Positions 1 to 11,008 of a DNA stretch of 64,000 nucleotides are shown in pieces. The notes beneath the pieces were generated by a model. It was given only the letters and a program-made list of their open reading frames with translations. It ran no database searches and was not told where the DNA came from. Location of the stretch: positions 124,001-188,000 of the forward strand of contig NW_006768791.1 in NCBI RefSeq assembly GCF_000204055.1, given 5' to 3'. This DNA comes from Melampsora larici-populina 98AG31. Its lineage: Eukaryota > Basidiomycota > Pucciniomycetes > Pucciniales > Melampsoraceae. Positions within the stretch are counted from its first letter, which is position 1; each line of letters opens with the position of its first letter. Made by a program: the position numbers and the translations under genes.

Positions 1-699
1 AACAATAAGATAATAATTAAAATTTGATCTCTTCAAAGGGTCTACTAGAATTGTCTAATCTAAATAGTTCATGTGGCTTAAATTCAGTTTCTAATCCAAG
101 AGCTAATGCAGCAGCTTATGGATCAGATGCACCACAAACTAAAGCATGACTTTTGGGATAATTCAATAATGTTTGCAAAACTTTTTCTGTGATTGTTAAC
201 TTTTAGTGTGATTTGCAAAATATGCTCAATTGGTTTCTCCTATAAAGAATAGGTTTGGAGCCTGGGTGATCCAAGCTGAACTTGCAATGAGTAGGTCTAG
301 CTAGAATTAGGGCAAGAGCCCTAGTTGCAAGAGGTCAAAGAAAGCTATAGTAGAATAGTTTCTAGATACAGTTGCAACTGACTCAAAGAGCATAAACAGG
401 TCTGCTATGGGGTGGCCTAAAACATATTACAAATCAGAGTAAGAGGGAGAGGAGGGTGGGTCCAAAAAATTATATGAGTTGTAAGGAGATTAATATCAAG
501 AGGAAGAACAGGACCGCAGAAATCTCCAGGGGAAGTACCGAACCTAAAACAACCCAGGACAACCTGTCCAATACATACCCTGTGACATGGTAAAAACCCA
601 AAAATTGAGCTTGAACTTCTGGTTTTGTCAGTAGGTTCAAGAAGCAAAAACTTCTAAAAATTTCCCTAGAGACCATTCCATTCTTTTTCTGTCAGCATG
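1..699. other. AT-rich intergenic DNA, nothing recognised
   Basis: Short overlapping reading frames occur here but none has domain content, plausible intron structure or a supported start. The segment ends at the TA dinucleotide that is the target site of the Tc1-like element. Confidence 0.5.
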
Positions 700-701
700 T
701 A

Positions 702-756
702 CAGCTATTCATGAATTTCCTGTCATGTTCGCAAATTTTTTTGCGATTTTGGTTGC
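702..756 (+). repeat. left terminal inverted repeat of the Tc1-like element
   Basis: 55 bp, matching the reverse complement of 5,569-5,623 with one visible difference in the A/T run. It starts with CAG directly after the TA target site. Confidence 0.93.
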
Positions 757-1410
757 CAATACAGCCCTGTACAGGTGTGTATTTGGTACAGCCAGGGACC
801 CATCTCCCAGTTCTGGCCCGACAGCATATTCTGCTATCGGTCCCAATCTGTTGCTTGGTCCTGCTGTTTGGCAGCGTAATTCAATCAATACCCAGATCGA
901 ACTCGACGGCACACCTTCCGGCCTCCCAGACGATATCACTAGCCACCTCCCCTCCTCCAAACCAATCGATGGCTGACCCACCCAGTGGGATGTTTGGTTC
1001 TCTATTCAAACATCCATCAGATCGGAACAGCGAAGGCTTTCATGTCCACTACCTGAACATCCACAAAACTTTCAAATGGCTTAACGAGGACCCAACTCCG
1101 GTATGGTCGGTCACCAGTTTCCTCAACCACAGGTCGAGCGATTTCATGCGTCACATAAAAGGACGGCTTCATTGTCAGCTTACTCAACGATCAAAGCAAA
1201 ATCTGTCATACTTATCTCCAAAACCTGGCCAGATGGGCAACCGCAAGCTCTCTCATGTCCCCCTGTGGGTCATCTTGTTCTCTTCTTCTTGTTCTCCCGT
1301 CCTCATTTTGTTCATTGTCGACTTTGGCCTATCATTGAGCTATCACTGATATTCTCTCTCTTGTTCTCGATCTTCTATCATTCAGGCGCGCTGATAATCA
1401 TTTGGACAAT

Positions 1411-3563
1411 ATGTCGAGTGCAATTCGCACAAGAAGCTACCATGCCCTTGTTGCTCAAGGAACCATGATGAATGGGTAAGTGGTTCTCTCAAATAAGCAC
1501 TAAGACGCACTCATATTGATGAAATGTCACTTTTGGTAGGACCCCGCCTAACCACCGGCCTATGACGCAGTCAAATGCCAGTCTGGCCCTTCCTCCAGAC
1601 GCTTTGGCTGGCCGTATCTCTGCTGCTCCTGCCCCATGCGTCTTTCGGGCTACGTCCTCACCCCTCATGTCTGCGGAGCATTATCCAAACGGATACAATA
1701 CCCCGGTTATAAGCCCGGTTTTGCGGCGTACTTCCTCTGGCCTGCCCCTCCCCATGTCCTCGCAATCTTTGTCTGCCTCGTTGTTCAACCAGCACATCAA
1801 CCCGGCGATCTTCGACACACCGATACGTTCCCAATCTTCCTTGGTTTTGGACACCGCGGGGACCGACTTGTTGACCGAAGGCCCTCTCTTGGACGATGAA
1901 CTAGGATCCCCGTCCAAGAGATTGGCTGTGAATGGACCTGCTCGTACTGAAAATGATTTGAATGACGATGACGGTGAGTGACGATTTGATTATTTTCAAT
2001 CACTTGTGGAAACTGACTCAGGCGTCTTGGTAGACCTCCCGCGTGACATCTTCGACGCACCTAGGGGCTCTCAGGCTGTTGACCTTGCTCCTCCCGCCGT
2101 CTTTGATCTTACTCCTCAAAGTCAAGGTGCTCCCTCGCTGTTGTTTCTCCCCAATGAAGAACGGTTGTTCAACGTGTATTTCAATCTTTGGCAAGCCCAA
2201 TGTCCCGAGGATGATCCTGTGGCGGGTAAGAAACGTAAACGCACCCCCGGAGGTACTAGACCCGTCAAGCAAAAGGTCACTAAGCCGAAATATTCAAACT
2301 ATGCCTCAAAAATCCCTACAAAATTCACCATCAAACCGAAGCACTGTTCTTTTCAAGCCTTCAAGCAGGCCATGTTTTCCTCCTGCGACGAAAGGCTTCC
2401 TGGGGTCTTGGAGGTTTTCCACCGCGCCTGGGCAACCCGCAGCATCTCTCTCCTTGTGTTCGTCAACGGTTCACCTAACCACAAGGCCACCGACAAACAA
2501 ACTATCAGTACTCCTCAATCATTCCAATCTTTTGTGCATGCTGCCTTGAGTGCTTCTGCCTCGACTACGATGGGGTGTAGAATTGTTCATGAAGACCCAC
2601 GGAAAACGGCCCATGCCATGCGATCCATCCTGAGTGCTCCGAAACCCTCGGACAACAAATCTGAAGAGTCCGATGGTAACGAGACTGATGGTTCAGTAGG
2701 TGTAAGTGTTCCTCTTTTGTTTCGGTTATGATCCTCCACTCTTTTGTTTCGGTTGTGAATCTCCACCATGTTGACTGACAAATCTCTCTATCTACCAGTC
2801 AGGTATCCTCAGCGCTGGCGAACGAAACCTTTGCACTCTCATGACGCGATTCGCTAAGGACTTCAAGTCCGGCAAGAACGTCACCAGTGTGCCGAATCCG
2901 AGGGACTCTTCTCAAGTGCTGCTACTGAATACCGCTCGAATCCGGACCTGGGCCAACGACTGGGTGAGTTTGGTGGTTTGCGCCTTTGGCAAACTGGTGC
3001 GAGGTATCTGATCAGTCTTGATTATTCTGCAGGCTGACGGGATTCAAGGTGTCGATGAGGTGAACCCACCAATGACCCGTCCCGGTTTCCGTTGGATCCA
3101 GGCATCCGACTATGAAAAGGAGAAGAACACCCTTCTCGGCTTGACGACACCTGCCTCCGGGGTTCCCCAACCGCCTTCTACTGCCTCTGGGACGGTCGTC
3201 CATCACAATTACTATGGACAACCGTTCCCAGGTGCCCCACCTCCACCTGCCGGCCATCTCGGCGCAGGCGCTACCCCTCACTCCGCGGTTGCCAACGAGG
3301 GATCTCAACGTTTGTCGCCCCCGCCTGGAGCTCCTCCCAATTTTGAGTCATTCCTCCTGTTCGCCAGCATCCGGCCTGACTCGCAAAGGACCCGTCAAGC
3401 TTTGGCTAGTGAGGGTATCGACGATTTCCTTCGGTTGTTGGACCGTAGTACATACTCGTTGGCCAATTTTAGGTCCATGGGGATCTCTTTTGCTCACGCA
3501 GAAGACCTTTGGAAGGCTGTTCCCAAGTTTCTCATTCACCTGAAAGCTGCTCATTCCTCTTGA
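1411..3563 (+). CDS. passenger gene of the Tc1-like element, unknown function, SAM-like C-terminus
   Basis: I do not recognise this gene. Five exons join in frame with GT-AG introns (1,411-1,475; 1,540-1,973; 2,022-2,701; 2,799-2,963; 3,033-3,563), summing to 1,875 nt, a 624-residue protein plus stop. The start is the ATG at 1,411, the first that splices into the large exons. The N-terminal third is Ser/Pro-rich and disordered. A basic, nuclear-localisation-like KKRKR lies near the middle, followed by a compact region containing FKQAMFSSCDERLPGVLEVF. After a Pro/Gly-rich linker, the last about 75 residues look alpha-helical with the spacing of a SAM-like domain (GIDDFLRLLDR...FRSMGI...AEDLWKAVPKFL). 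It lies wholly inside the inverted repeats and converges with the transposase gene, so it should move with the element. Its role (transposition cofactor, DNA or chromatin binding, captured host gene) is unknown. Confidence 0.72.
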
Positions 3564-4155
3564 AGTTCTTTCCGTACCCACGTTTGTATGGATTGTTTGT
3601 TCCCCCAACCTCTTTCCTTTCTAATCATCTCGGTTGTAACCTTGTGTGTGTGGTGACGTTCAAGACTTGTGTTCTTTCTATTTTCATCTTGATCTTGACC
3701 CATGAGCGTTACGCTTGTTGATGGTTACTTGTTTGCTTCGATCGATCTCACTTGGTCCTATGACCTTTGATAATACACATCCCCTTTCACACTGCTGTCC
3801 CGAAAACAACGAAACACCTTTCATGTTGAGTATCGCCCCCCCAAATGAGATGAGAGATTTTTTTTGGCCCAAAAAAAAATTGACTTTGTTATCGATTGCA
3901 CTTTGGATATCTCCAAAAGAGCTTTTCAATGAGCTCAATTCAAGTGACTCATTTTTAAAACTCACTACACATGGTCTCATATGTGGAAGGGCACCTTTGT
4001 GGCCGGAGAAAAATTCTTGGATGATATTTCACGCAAACACAATTCATTTGGGACCTTTACTAACTCGTGGTGAGCTACTAGACATTGAAACAGCGGAACA
4101 AACAAGGAAGAACCATGTGTGGACTAGACTACAGGAATCTAAAGAATGGTGCAAC

Positions 4156-5320
4156 CTAGAGCCAATAACCACAAACAGCATACAAACGATGCATTAGAGC
4201 CCCAGTAAAAACGTGCCACGCCCTATCCATGATCACATCGATCTTTTCCGCAGCAGGGGTCCGAATTAGCTCCTGGGTCCGTCGGAGATGAGACTTCAAC
4301 ACACTGAAAGCCTTTTCAATGGGGTTGAGGTCGGGCGAGTAAGGCGGAAGGTACAACAGGCGGATCCCTCTCTCTTCAGCCAGCTCTGTGATCCGTCCGC
4401 CGTGATGGATACGTGCGTTGTCCATCACCAGGACGGAATTTGCTTCTGGATATCGATTCATTACCGGGAACTACAGGGAGGCGCAGGAAGAAGCGGGTTA
4501 GTGAGTTGCTGGAAATCGAAAAAAAAGGTGACTAACCAGCCAATGTTTCAAGAAGCCCTCAAAGTCGCGCCGAAGGAAGATTCCTTCTTGGCAGTCCACC
4601 GCCAGGACGCCGCCTCTGAAAATCGCAGGAAGAAGTGAAAAACGCCCGCTGCCTTGGGTCCAGGGCACCCTTGCAGTGCGATGACCACGTTTGGCGCGGC
4701 CAAACTGTCTTTGGAGAAAACGCTCTTGCACAGCACATTCATCTGCAGCATGGGTTCACAGTCAAAAGTTCCACATGTCAGTGGATGAGGATACAGTTGA
4801 AAGACATCGCTGAGGACTTACCTAGAAAGACCAGCATGTCAGGTGTCAAAGCGCCTACCGCGTGCAGATATTTGGCACGTTTTGTTGCACTTTGAGCCGG
4901 ATGGACCGTCCGAGCCTTTTTTAGGGTGAGCTGAAGACGGTTCTTGAGGTCTTGGGCAATCGTATTAAGAGAGATCCAAGTGCCAGTTTGTCGGTAGACG
5001 GCGTGTCGGTACTCGTCCAGGTAAAGTCCCGGGTTGCCGTTGAGGAGCTCTAGCATGAAGTCCCTATCTTTGTCTGTCAGCTTGGTATTCCGGCCAAGCT
5101 GCTCGTAATCGGCAGGATTCCGAACCACTGAAGCTGTTTGTTGATAAAGTGCATGCCATTGGGAGATGGTACGCGCGCTAACCGTCGACTTCAGAATTCG
5201 TTGAACACACTGAATCGTCTTCCCGTCACGCAGGTGCTGGACTGCCAAGACCTTGATACCAACATCGTACTTTCCAGGTCGGACGGTTGGCCGAGTCCTC
5301 ATAGCTGGCGACGATAGCAC
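4156..5320 (-). CDS. Tc1/mariner (IS630-like) DD34E transposase
   Basis: This cut-and-paste transposase should act on the 55-bp ends of its own element. Three exons (5,320-4,822; 4,742-4,537; 4,470-4,156) join in frame and total 1,020 nt, a 339-residue protein of normal size for the family. The N-terminus carries a helix-turn-helix (GKTIQCVQRILKSTVSARTI). The catalytic triad is visible: the first Asp in FLDECAVQERF, formed across the first intron; the second in VLVMDNARIHHGG; and the Glu in PPYSPDLNPIEKAFS. There are 34 residues between the second Asp and the Glu. I see no stop or frameshift. The start is the ATG at 5,320; an alternative in-frame ATG lies at 5,302. Confidence 0.93.
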
Positions 5321-5568
5321 AGTGTCAGCGAGGTGGTATTGATATGGGAGATATGAGAGGGATCTTACCTGAACTAACGGTGAATGGGCGAGGCAGTGAA
5401 ATCGGGATGAGTGAGGTGGTGGTTTGAGGTTGGGATGTTGACGTGGATAAACCCGGTCTGGAGACGGAATCCGTTACAAACGGTGTTGAACCTGGTTAAC
5501 CTAGGTCTTACATGTGTACTACTACCAACGTATACAGGTCTGTATCCGCTGTACAGGGTGGTGGCGCA

Positions 5569-5623
5569 GCAACCAAAATCGCAAAAAATTTTGCGAACAT
5601 GACAGGAAATTCATGAATAGCTG
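5569..5623 (-). repeat. right terminal inverted repeat of the Tc1-like element
   Basis: Partner of 702-756. It ends in CTG followed by the duplicated TA at 5,624-5,625. Confidence 0.93.
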
Positions 5624-5625
5624 TA

Positions 5626-6065
5626 CATTCAAAAGTGTCTATTTTGGTCTTTTTTTTTTGGCCAAAGCCAAAACCATACCTGTCACGCTGGTAAGTCTGA
5701 ATTCAAAAAAATCTTTCTTGGCTTCAAAAAACCAAAACATACCTTTTTTGTGGGTACCTCAGCATTTTTTTGACCCTTGATCCATTCCAATTAGGACAGG
5801 TTCTTCAACCGGGGCTTTCCAGGGTCCTGGATGAACTCACATAACTTGAGAATACTCAATGATAGATAGTATTATTTTACAGCTTCTTGAGTAAATGGAA
5901 TGAAGTGGGAAGAGCTGAGCTCCAGATCATCCACATGACTATAAATAGAATCATCATGAAGGCAAAGAGAAGGAAGGTAATGGAATCATTGCAAAGAAGA
6001 CGGCACAGAAGTGCAATCACATGTAAGACAATGTCTTGCCCCTACTTTGCTAAACCTCTTCTTGT
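5626..6065. other. intergenic, low-complexity T-rich tracts
   Basis: Two similar short tracts containing CAAAACCATACCTG and CAAAACATACCTTT follow the element. No gene is supported. Confidence 0.4.
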
Positions 6066-6073
6066 ATCTAGAA

Positions 6074-6310
6074 TAGGGCTATGACCTGGCCTCCCAAGCC
6101 TGCCCAATAATTTCTTGGAGGCAAGCGGTACACACCCCAGGTCAGCTGAGCTTGGCCTACAGAGCGCCAGGAGCCCCGCCACGGGCCCGGGCCCTGGTGT
6201 TTTTGGTCCTATCCCTTCAATACAGGCCCACAACATGCCATGGTTTGCTTGAAAATGCAGCCAAGCCTTTCCAGGGCCAGGCGGTACCGCGGGGCCAGGA
6301 CATAGCCCTA
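6074..6310. mobile_element. 237-bp GC-rich hAT-type MITE
   Basis: The segment starts TAGGGCTATGACCTGG and ends CCAGGACATAGCCCTA, an imperfect inverted repeat of about 18 bp. It is flanked by a perfect 8-bp direct repeat ATCTAGAA at 6,066-6,073 and 6,311-6,318. An 8-bp duplication with TAGGG-type ends is the hallmark of hAT elements. It contains no reading frame of note, so it is non-autonomous. Confidence 0.85.
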
Positions 6311-6318
6311 ATCTAGAA

Positions 6319-6445
6319 GCTCCACTGCTAGTGGCAGTGCTCATGTTGTGGGCGCGGCGCAAAAAACGTGAAAAAGTCGCGCCTGGTAGCGCCCCAAATC
6401 TTCAAAATGTGCAGGGGCGCACCCCATAGTTAGTCCGCGGGTTTT
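6319..6445. repeat. fragment of a GC-rich repeat also used as the hAT target
   Basis: The stretch at 6,333-6,356 reads, in reverse complement, CGCGCCCACAACATGAG followed by a CACTGCC-like sequence. Nearly the same string occurs at 8,680-8,699 immediately before the hAT insertion, continuing at 22,445. The two places therefore share an older repeat family. Confidence 0.5.
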
Positions 6446-8590
6446 GGTCACCATCTCCATCAGAAATGCCTGAGGAGGAGTCAAGGACTCTGAGGAGTGT
6501 CCTTCATCTTGGTATTGAGATATTGGTCCAACAGTCTACACCACCAGGTCATTTTTTGTTGACCAACCGGCGGTAGGGCGTTTGAAGTTGAACCGGTGAG
6601 ATCCGGTTCATACTTTGTGGGCCCACTACCCGGGCCCCGGTTTTGCAATGGTTTGATAAAACAAAGTTGATCAACCACCTGGTCAGCGGTTGACCAACGG
6701 TATTCCATCCAAACCATTGCACAACCATGGTGCTGGTCAACCTCCCCGCTGGTTCATTTATGAGCGGATGAGAAGTGGTTTTACAGCGGAGCTAAAACAT
6801 TAGCTCAGAGTTTGGACTGAGTTAAGTGAAAGCTTAACAGTCCAAAATTTGTCCAACGCTTGTTCACCCTTGGTCATCTAAAACATCAAATCATCCTCAG
6901 ACAATCTGGTCTCTTATTTCAAGTTTGATGTCCTCACCTTTTTCAAATTTGGAACCAATCACTCACTCAACACTAATTGTTTCACCACCACATCCTATTG
7001 ATCCATCAATCAAAAACTCACTTAACAACATCAATCGAACAAAAGTGGTAATGGACCCGGCTCAAGTTCTTACAATTGAAAGACTTTCCAATTCATGTTG
7101 AATCAAATCACTTAAAACTTCAAGTCAATTTTTACGATTAGTCATCATTCTCTTCATAACTGACTTTAATTAGCCATTGAACAATTGGTCAATCGTTCAC
7201 ATTAACCACTTCTCTGGCATTGGTTCACACGGATTTTGGTAATCATCATCCAATCTTCATTTTCTTCTTCACCTATTCTCACTGTTTTGGATTCCTGATC
7301 ATTTCTCCACTTCACTCTTTGTGCTCTGTCAGAGTCCCTCTCTCTTTGTTTGCCCAAACTATAGGTTAATAAATCGCTTTTGAAAATACTTGAACCACTT
7401 TTGGCAAACTCTACCCCATGCTCAACAGTCTTACTTCATATCGAATTTGATCCATCTCCATTTCCAAGACCTCAAGCAATCTTAAAAACAACTCAATATT
7501 TAACTTATTTACCACATTCAGGTTTTCAACATCAACACATAGCATTAGAACATGCATTAACATTAGTATATACATTAAACAGAACAAACCCCACCTTGTT
7601 TCTTTGGTACACCTATAACATATATCAGTTGAGAGAAGCTGACTCATACACTTACAACAGCTCAAGCCAAAATCAGATTAAAACATTGTCATCGAACAAA
7701 ATCATAACCATTGATATTCTCATGTCTTGGATCTAATAATTAAACACTACAATCAGTTGAGATCAAACGATTCATTCAAATCGATTTTCAAACTCATTTC
7801 AATCCAAGTTCTACCAAAAGGAATCAAATGCAAACTTTTATGATGTTCTGGTCTCCAACGCGAGCTAGAATGTGTTTCTAAATGATTATCTTTGTCCTCT
7901 TGCCCCTGAACCATTTCAACTTTTTTTATCTCTCGTAGTCTATAGCTTCAGCTTGACATTCTCATTTTCATTATCTGGCCAACACTCAGGGCCCTAACTT
8001 GTATCTTATTTTTGACACACACAGCTCCCACTTGTATCTTATAGCTGTCATCATTGTATTGTTCTAGCATCGTCTCAAAATGTGATACCTGTGTTTTCAG
8101 TGCAATGAGTGGCTCAGCCTGGTCTCCTTCAATCTGAACACCATGACACATAGACCAACATGTGCATTATGATGTAAAAATGGGTTTCAACCACTTGAGA
8201 GTTGTTGAACAAGAGCAAGGGGTACTGCAAGCCAACCTGACTTGAGCAGCACAACCGGGCATTTTCCACTCATCATCGGGTTTTTCTCTGGTGGAACCCG
8301 GCTGAAAAACCGGGGGGAAACCCCCGTTGAAACACAGTTGGGAGGAACTCGTTCAAAACAAGTTCTTCCCCAGTCAGAGACAAACCGGAAATCAACCGGG
8401 GAAAAATCCGGTTGATGCACCGAAATAGTGACCTGGTGGTGTACCTCACTCTGAGCTGTTGTTGCTTGACGACAGAGTCTTGTCCCAAAGATGTAAGCAC
8501 TCGCTGTAAGAGTTTCATGCGGATAGAGTCGCAGTTGAATTCCATTCATCGTGATATGTATCTCTTGCAATCTACCTTGCAATCAATGAC
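6446..8590. other. intergenic, relic repeats only
   Basis: Reading frames here are short and look like chance. A segment near 6,540-6,745 is rich in GGTTGACC/GGTCAACC-type inverted motifs, and one near 8,215-8,425 is rich in CCGG-containing inverted motifs (AACCGGGC, CCGGTTGATGC). These look like worn MITEs, but I cannot set their boundaries. Confidence 0.4.
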
Positions 8591-9084
8591 TAGAATGGCG
8601 TGCCTGACGCGCCCCGCTGGGGCCCGCGCCACTCCAATTGAGTTTTTTTGCGCCTGGGCGCGCCCGTTTCAAAAAGGACGCGCCCACAACATGAGGCAGT
8701 AATGCACCGACCCGGTCCTGACCCGGGGCCGCCCCCCCTCTGGCCGGGTCGACCCGGCCCCAGCCATGGAATTTGCTCGAAAAAGCAAAAAAAAGCCAAA
8801 AAAAAACCTTGTATAAAAATTCTGATCTACACCGCATTGAATTTGTGCTTGTTTATCCTTTACTCAACAAGATCTCGAAGTATGGCATCGAAAAAACGCC
8901 CTTGCCGCACTTCGCCCAACCCTTCTACCCCAATAATTCTATCGGACACTGAAGAAGATCCATCACAATCAAGGTCTTCCCAGGTCGCGAAATCTACCAA
9001 ATCAAGCACTTCAACATCGGTCAAGGTCACCCAGAATCAGAAGTCTTGGGTTTGGAAGTACTTCAAGACCGATATAGTTCAAGG

Positions 9085-9323
9085 CACCTGTGCCTTACAG
9101 TTTGCACGATGAAATACCGAAGCGTATGTAAAAAAGCATACGGCTTCGTACCGTACAGCCGTCTACAGCTCACCCAGTCGACTGGAAGCCACGTTTTCAA
9201 ACCCGACAAGCACACTGCAGACTAGTCTGCTCACCCAAATTTGGAACTCACACACCAAGTCAGCTCAGACTGGTCTGGAAATGTCCAGACCAGTCTGACA
9301 CAGCACACTACACAGTCAAGTCA
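9085..9323 (+). repeat. left long terminal inverted repeat of KDZ-1
   Basis: I read it as matching the reverse complement of 19,757-19,995 throughout. It begins CACCTGTGCC and contains an inverted GCGTATG/CATACGG stem and three 12-bp CAGACNNGTCTG palindromes. Confidence 0.93.
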
Positions 9324-9505
9324 GCTGTTTGCAACTCGCTTTCAACTACGGTTGAATTGCAATTTTGCAGAGCTTCGCCCAGTCCCTATTGCCTGCAACC
9401 CATCATCGATTCAGACTGGTCTGCAAGACCCTGTACTAAACCTCACCAGCGCATCTACAGACTAAGTCTGGTACTCTCACTCTATCCTTATATCAGACTG
9501 GTCTG
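9218..9505. repeat. left subterminal array of CAGACNNGTCTG palindromes
   Basis: Five perfect copies start at 9,218, 9,266, 9,286, 9,412 and 9,494, and a 13-bp variant lies near 9,458. The central two bases vary (TA, TG, CA). The array is dense only at the ends of KDZ-1, as expected for transposase-binding sites. Confidence 0.85.
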
Positions 9506-10277
9506 GGCTCAACTCAGATGCCGAATTATTTTGATTTGGAGAACAACCCACCCTATGTATCATGATTGTACAATAGTGTTAACCTTGACCGGTGTCACGC
9601 CATTTCGACGTGATTCCTATTCCATCAACGTTTTCACCCTAGGCCTTGCACTTTTTGACTTCATCAGAGTCATTAAGCAGATTACTGTCAACCTTTGATC
9701 AATTTGGTTGTTAACCAACTCTACATATAGCATTTTTCGTTTTGATTTTTTTTGAAATGTTATCTCGACTCGATTAGTGTATAGATCAGTGTATATTAAG
9801 ACCCTTATTCAGAATCAACTGAAAGGAAATTATTCACCCTTCAACAGATTTTAAAAAGATTGAAACAAGCAATCTCTTCATTGGTTAAGCAATAGTGGGC
9901 ACAGATTATAGTCACACTGAATAACTTGCATTTGAGTGATTCTTGGTTCAAAGTCTTTTAGAATCTTGTGAGTTATCCTTTGGTCATCACATTTTTTGGA
10001 TTCAGCGTGATCAATTCACCAATAGGTTCCTCGTGGAAGATTCTTGGTGTCCTTGACACAATAACAAAGAGTATTTGATTGATTCGTTTCTGTAGATTTT
10101 CAGATTAACACTGACATGATTGGTTTCGTGGTTCTCTTGGAACTTTTTGTTTTCACGAACCAAAGTACATATGTATTTGATGATTGGTTTATCTTGAAGT
10201 TCCCTTGAGAACTGAGCTGAAATGGTCTGACGTTTTCGGGGCATAATAATGACAACTCAACCAAGTAAATATACATA

Positions 10278-10366
10278 CAGTCGTTTTCAAAAAGCTTGCC
10301 GCTAATTCACCGCCAAATCGCTCGAGTTTTGCGGGCAAATTTCGGCAAGCTTTTTGAAAACGACTG
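10278..10366. mobile_element. 89-bp near-palindromic MITE, copy 1 (TA target)
   Basis: The segment begins CAGTCGTTTTCAAAAAGCTT and ends with its reverse complement, AAGCTTTTTGAAAACGACTG. TA flanks both sides (10,276-10,277; 10,367-10,368). The core CTCGAGTTTTGCGGG is shared with a second 89-bp copy at 38,766-38,854. TA duplication and CAG/CTG-type ends suggest mobilisation by a Tc1/mariner transposase. It sits inside KDZ-1. Confidence 0.85.
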
Positions 10367-11008
10367 TAGTATGTATCAAGTATATACATATCTTGCGTGA
10401 TCCAAGCGTGCGAGATGCTGTGAGCCTCGAGGGACTTCTTTTGAGGTTGGACAGTACTTACATAATCTCAAAGTCCCATGCTGACGACTGCAGCGAGAGG
10501 TAGCAAGTGTTGTGCAGGTGCTTTATTGGTTCAAAATTGAATACCAATACATAACAGCAGAACAGAGCAGTCTGACTTTGGGAACCAACAAGCATACATG
10601 AATACTTAAGGACAGTTGAATCTAATGTATGTCTTATTACATTTGATCAACATCTTTCTTCAAGACTTGAGTTTTTTAAAAACTTGCAGACGATGTGCAA
10701 AGCATGTAATGAAAAGAAATTGGTATTTGGGATTTTATCGCTTGTCTATCACCATTATCACAACAATAAATTCACAACAAGGATAAAAAAAGGTCACGGC
10801 AATGATATAATAAGATCACAGTGACAACGATCTACAATACCACCAGGAACATAAAGAACATGAGACAACCAACTGATAGATATCACCTTCATTTTAAGCA
10901 ATTCCGTTGTTGTTGGAAAAAGTACCCAAACCGCTGAGAAGCTGGATTTCCATCGGCTGTACTTGCAGCAGGTGCAACTGAAGTCAAAGTGGTTTCATTC
11001 AGATCAAA

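Larger units (their letters stand above)
702..5623. mobile_element. Tc1/mariner-type (DD34E) DNA transposon with a passenger gene
   Basis: The element is flanked by TA on both sides (700-701 and 5,624-5,625), the target duplication of the IS630/Tc1/mariner superfamily. Its ends are inverted copies beginning CAGCTATTCATGAATTTC, matching over 55 bp with one visible mismatch (702-756 and 5,569-5,623). A CCTGTACAG motif recurs just inside both ends. The interior has two genes pointing toward each other: a passenger at 1,411-3,563 on the plus strand and the transposase at 4,156-5,320 on the minus strand. Both are open with phase-consistent introns, so the copy looks young and potentially autonomous. 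At 4.9 kb it is far larger than the 1.3-2.5 kb usual for Tc1/mariner elements; the passenger explains the extra length. The 3,564-4,155 stretch between the genes holds nothing I can assign. Confidence 0.9.

Noticed and set aside
417..676. Two overlapping minus-strand open frames
   Set aside because: No domain, signal or splice support; low-complexity AT-rich context.
711..1349. 212-residue plus-strand open frame
   Set aside because: It begins in the transposon inverted repeat and overlaps other frames; the passenger gene start at 1,411 fits a five-exon model with an exact frame sum.
3715..4197. 160-residue plus-strand open frame
   Set aside because: Overlaps the 3' end of the transposase gene on the other strand and has no recognisable content.
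8648..8881. Upstream extension of the hAT reading frame before 8,882
   Set aside because: It runs through the GC-rich element end and the target duplication; the ATG at 8,882 gives a normal hAT start.
9357..9698. Open frame inside the left end of KDZ-1
   Set aside because: It reads through the palindrome array and is absent from the matching right end.
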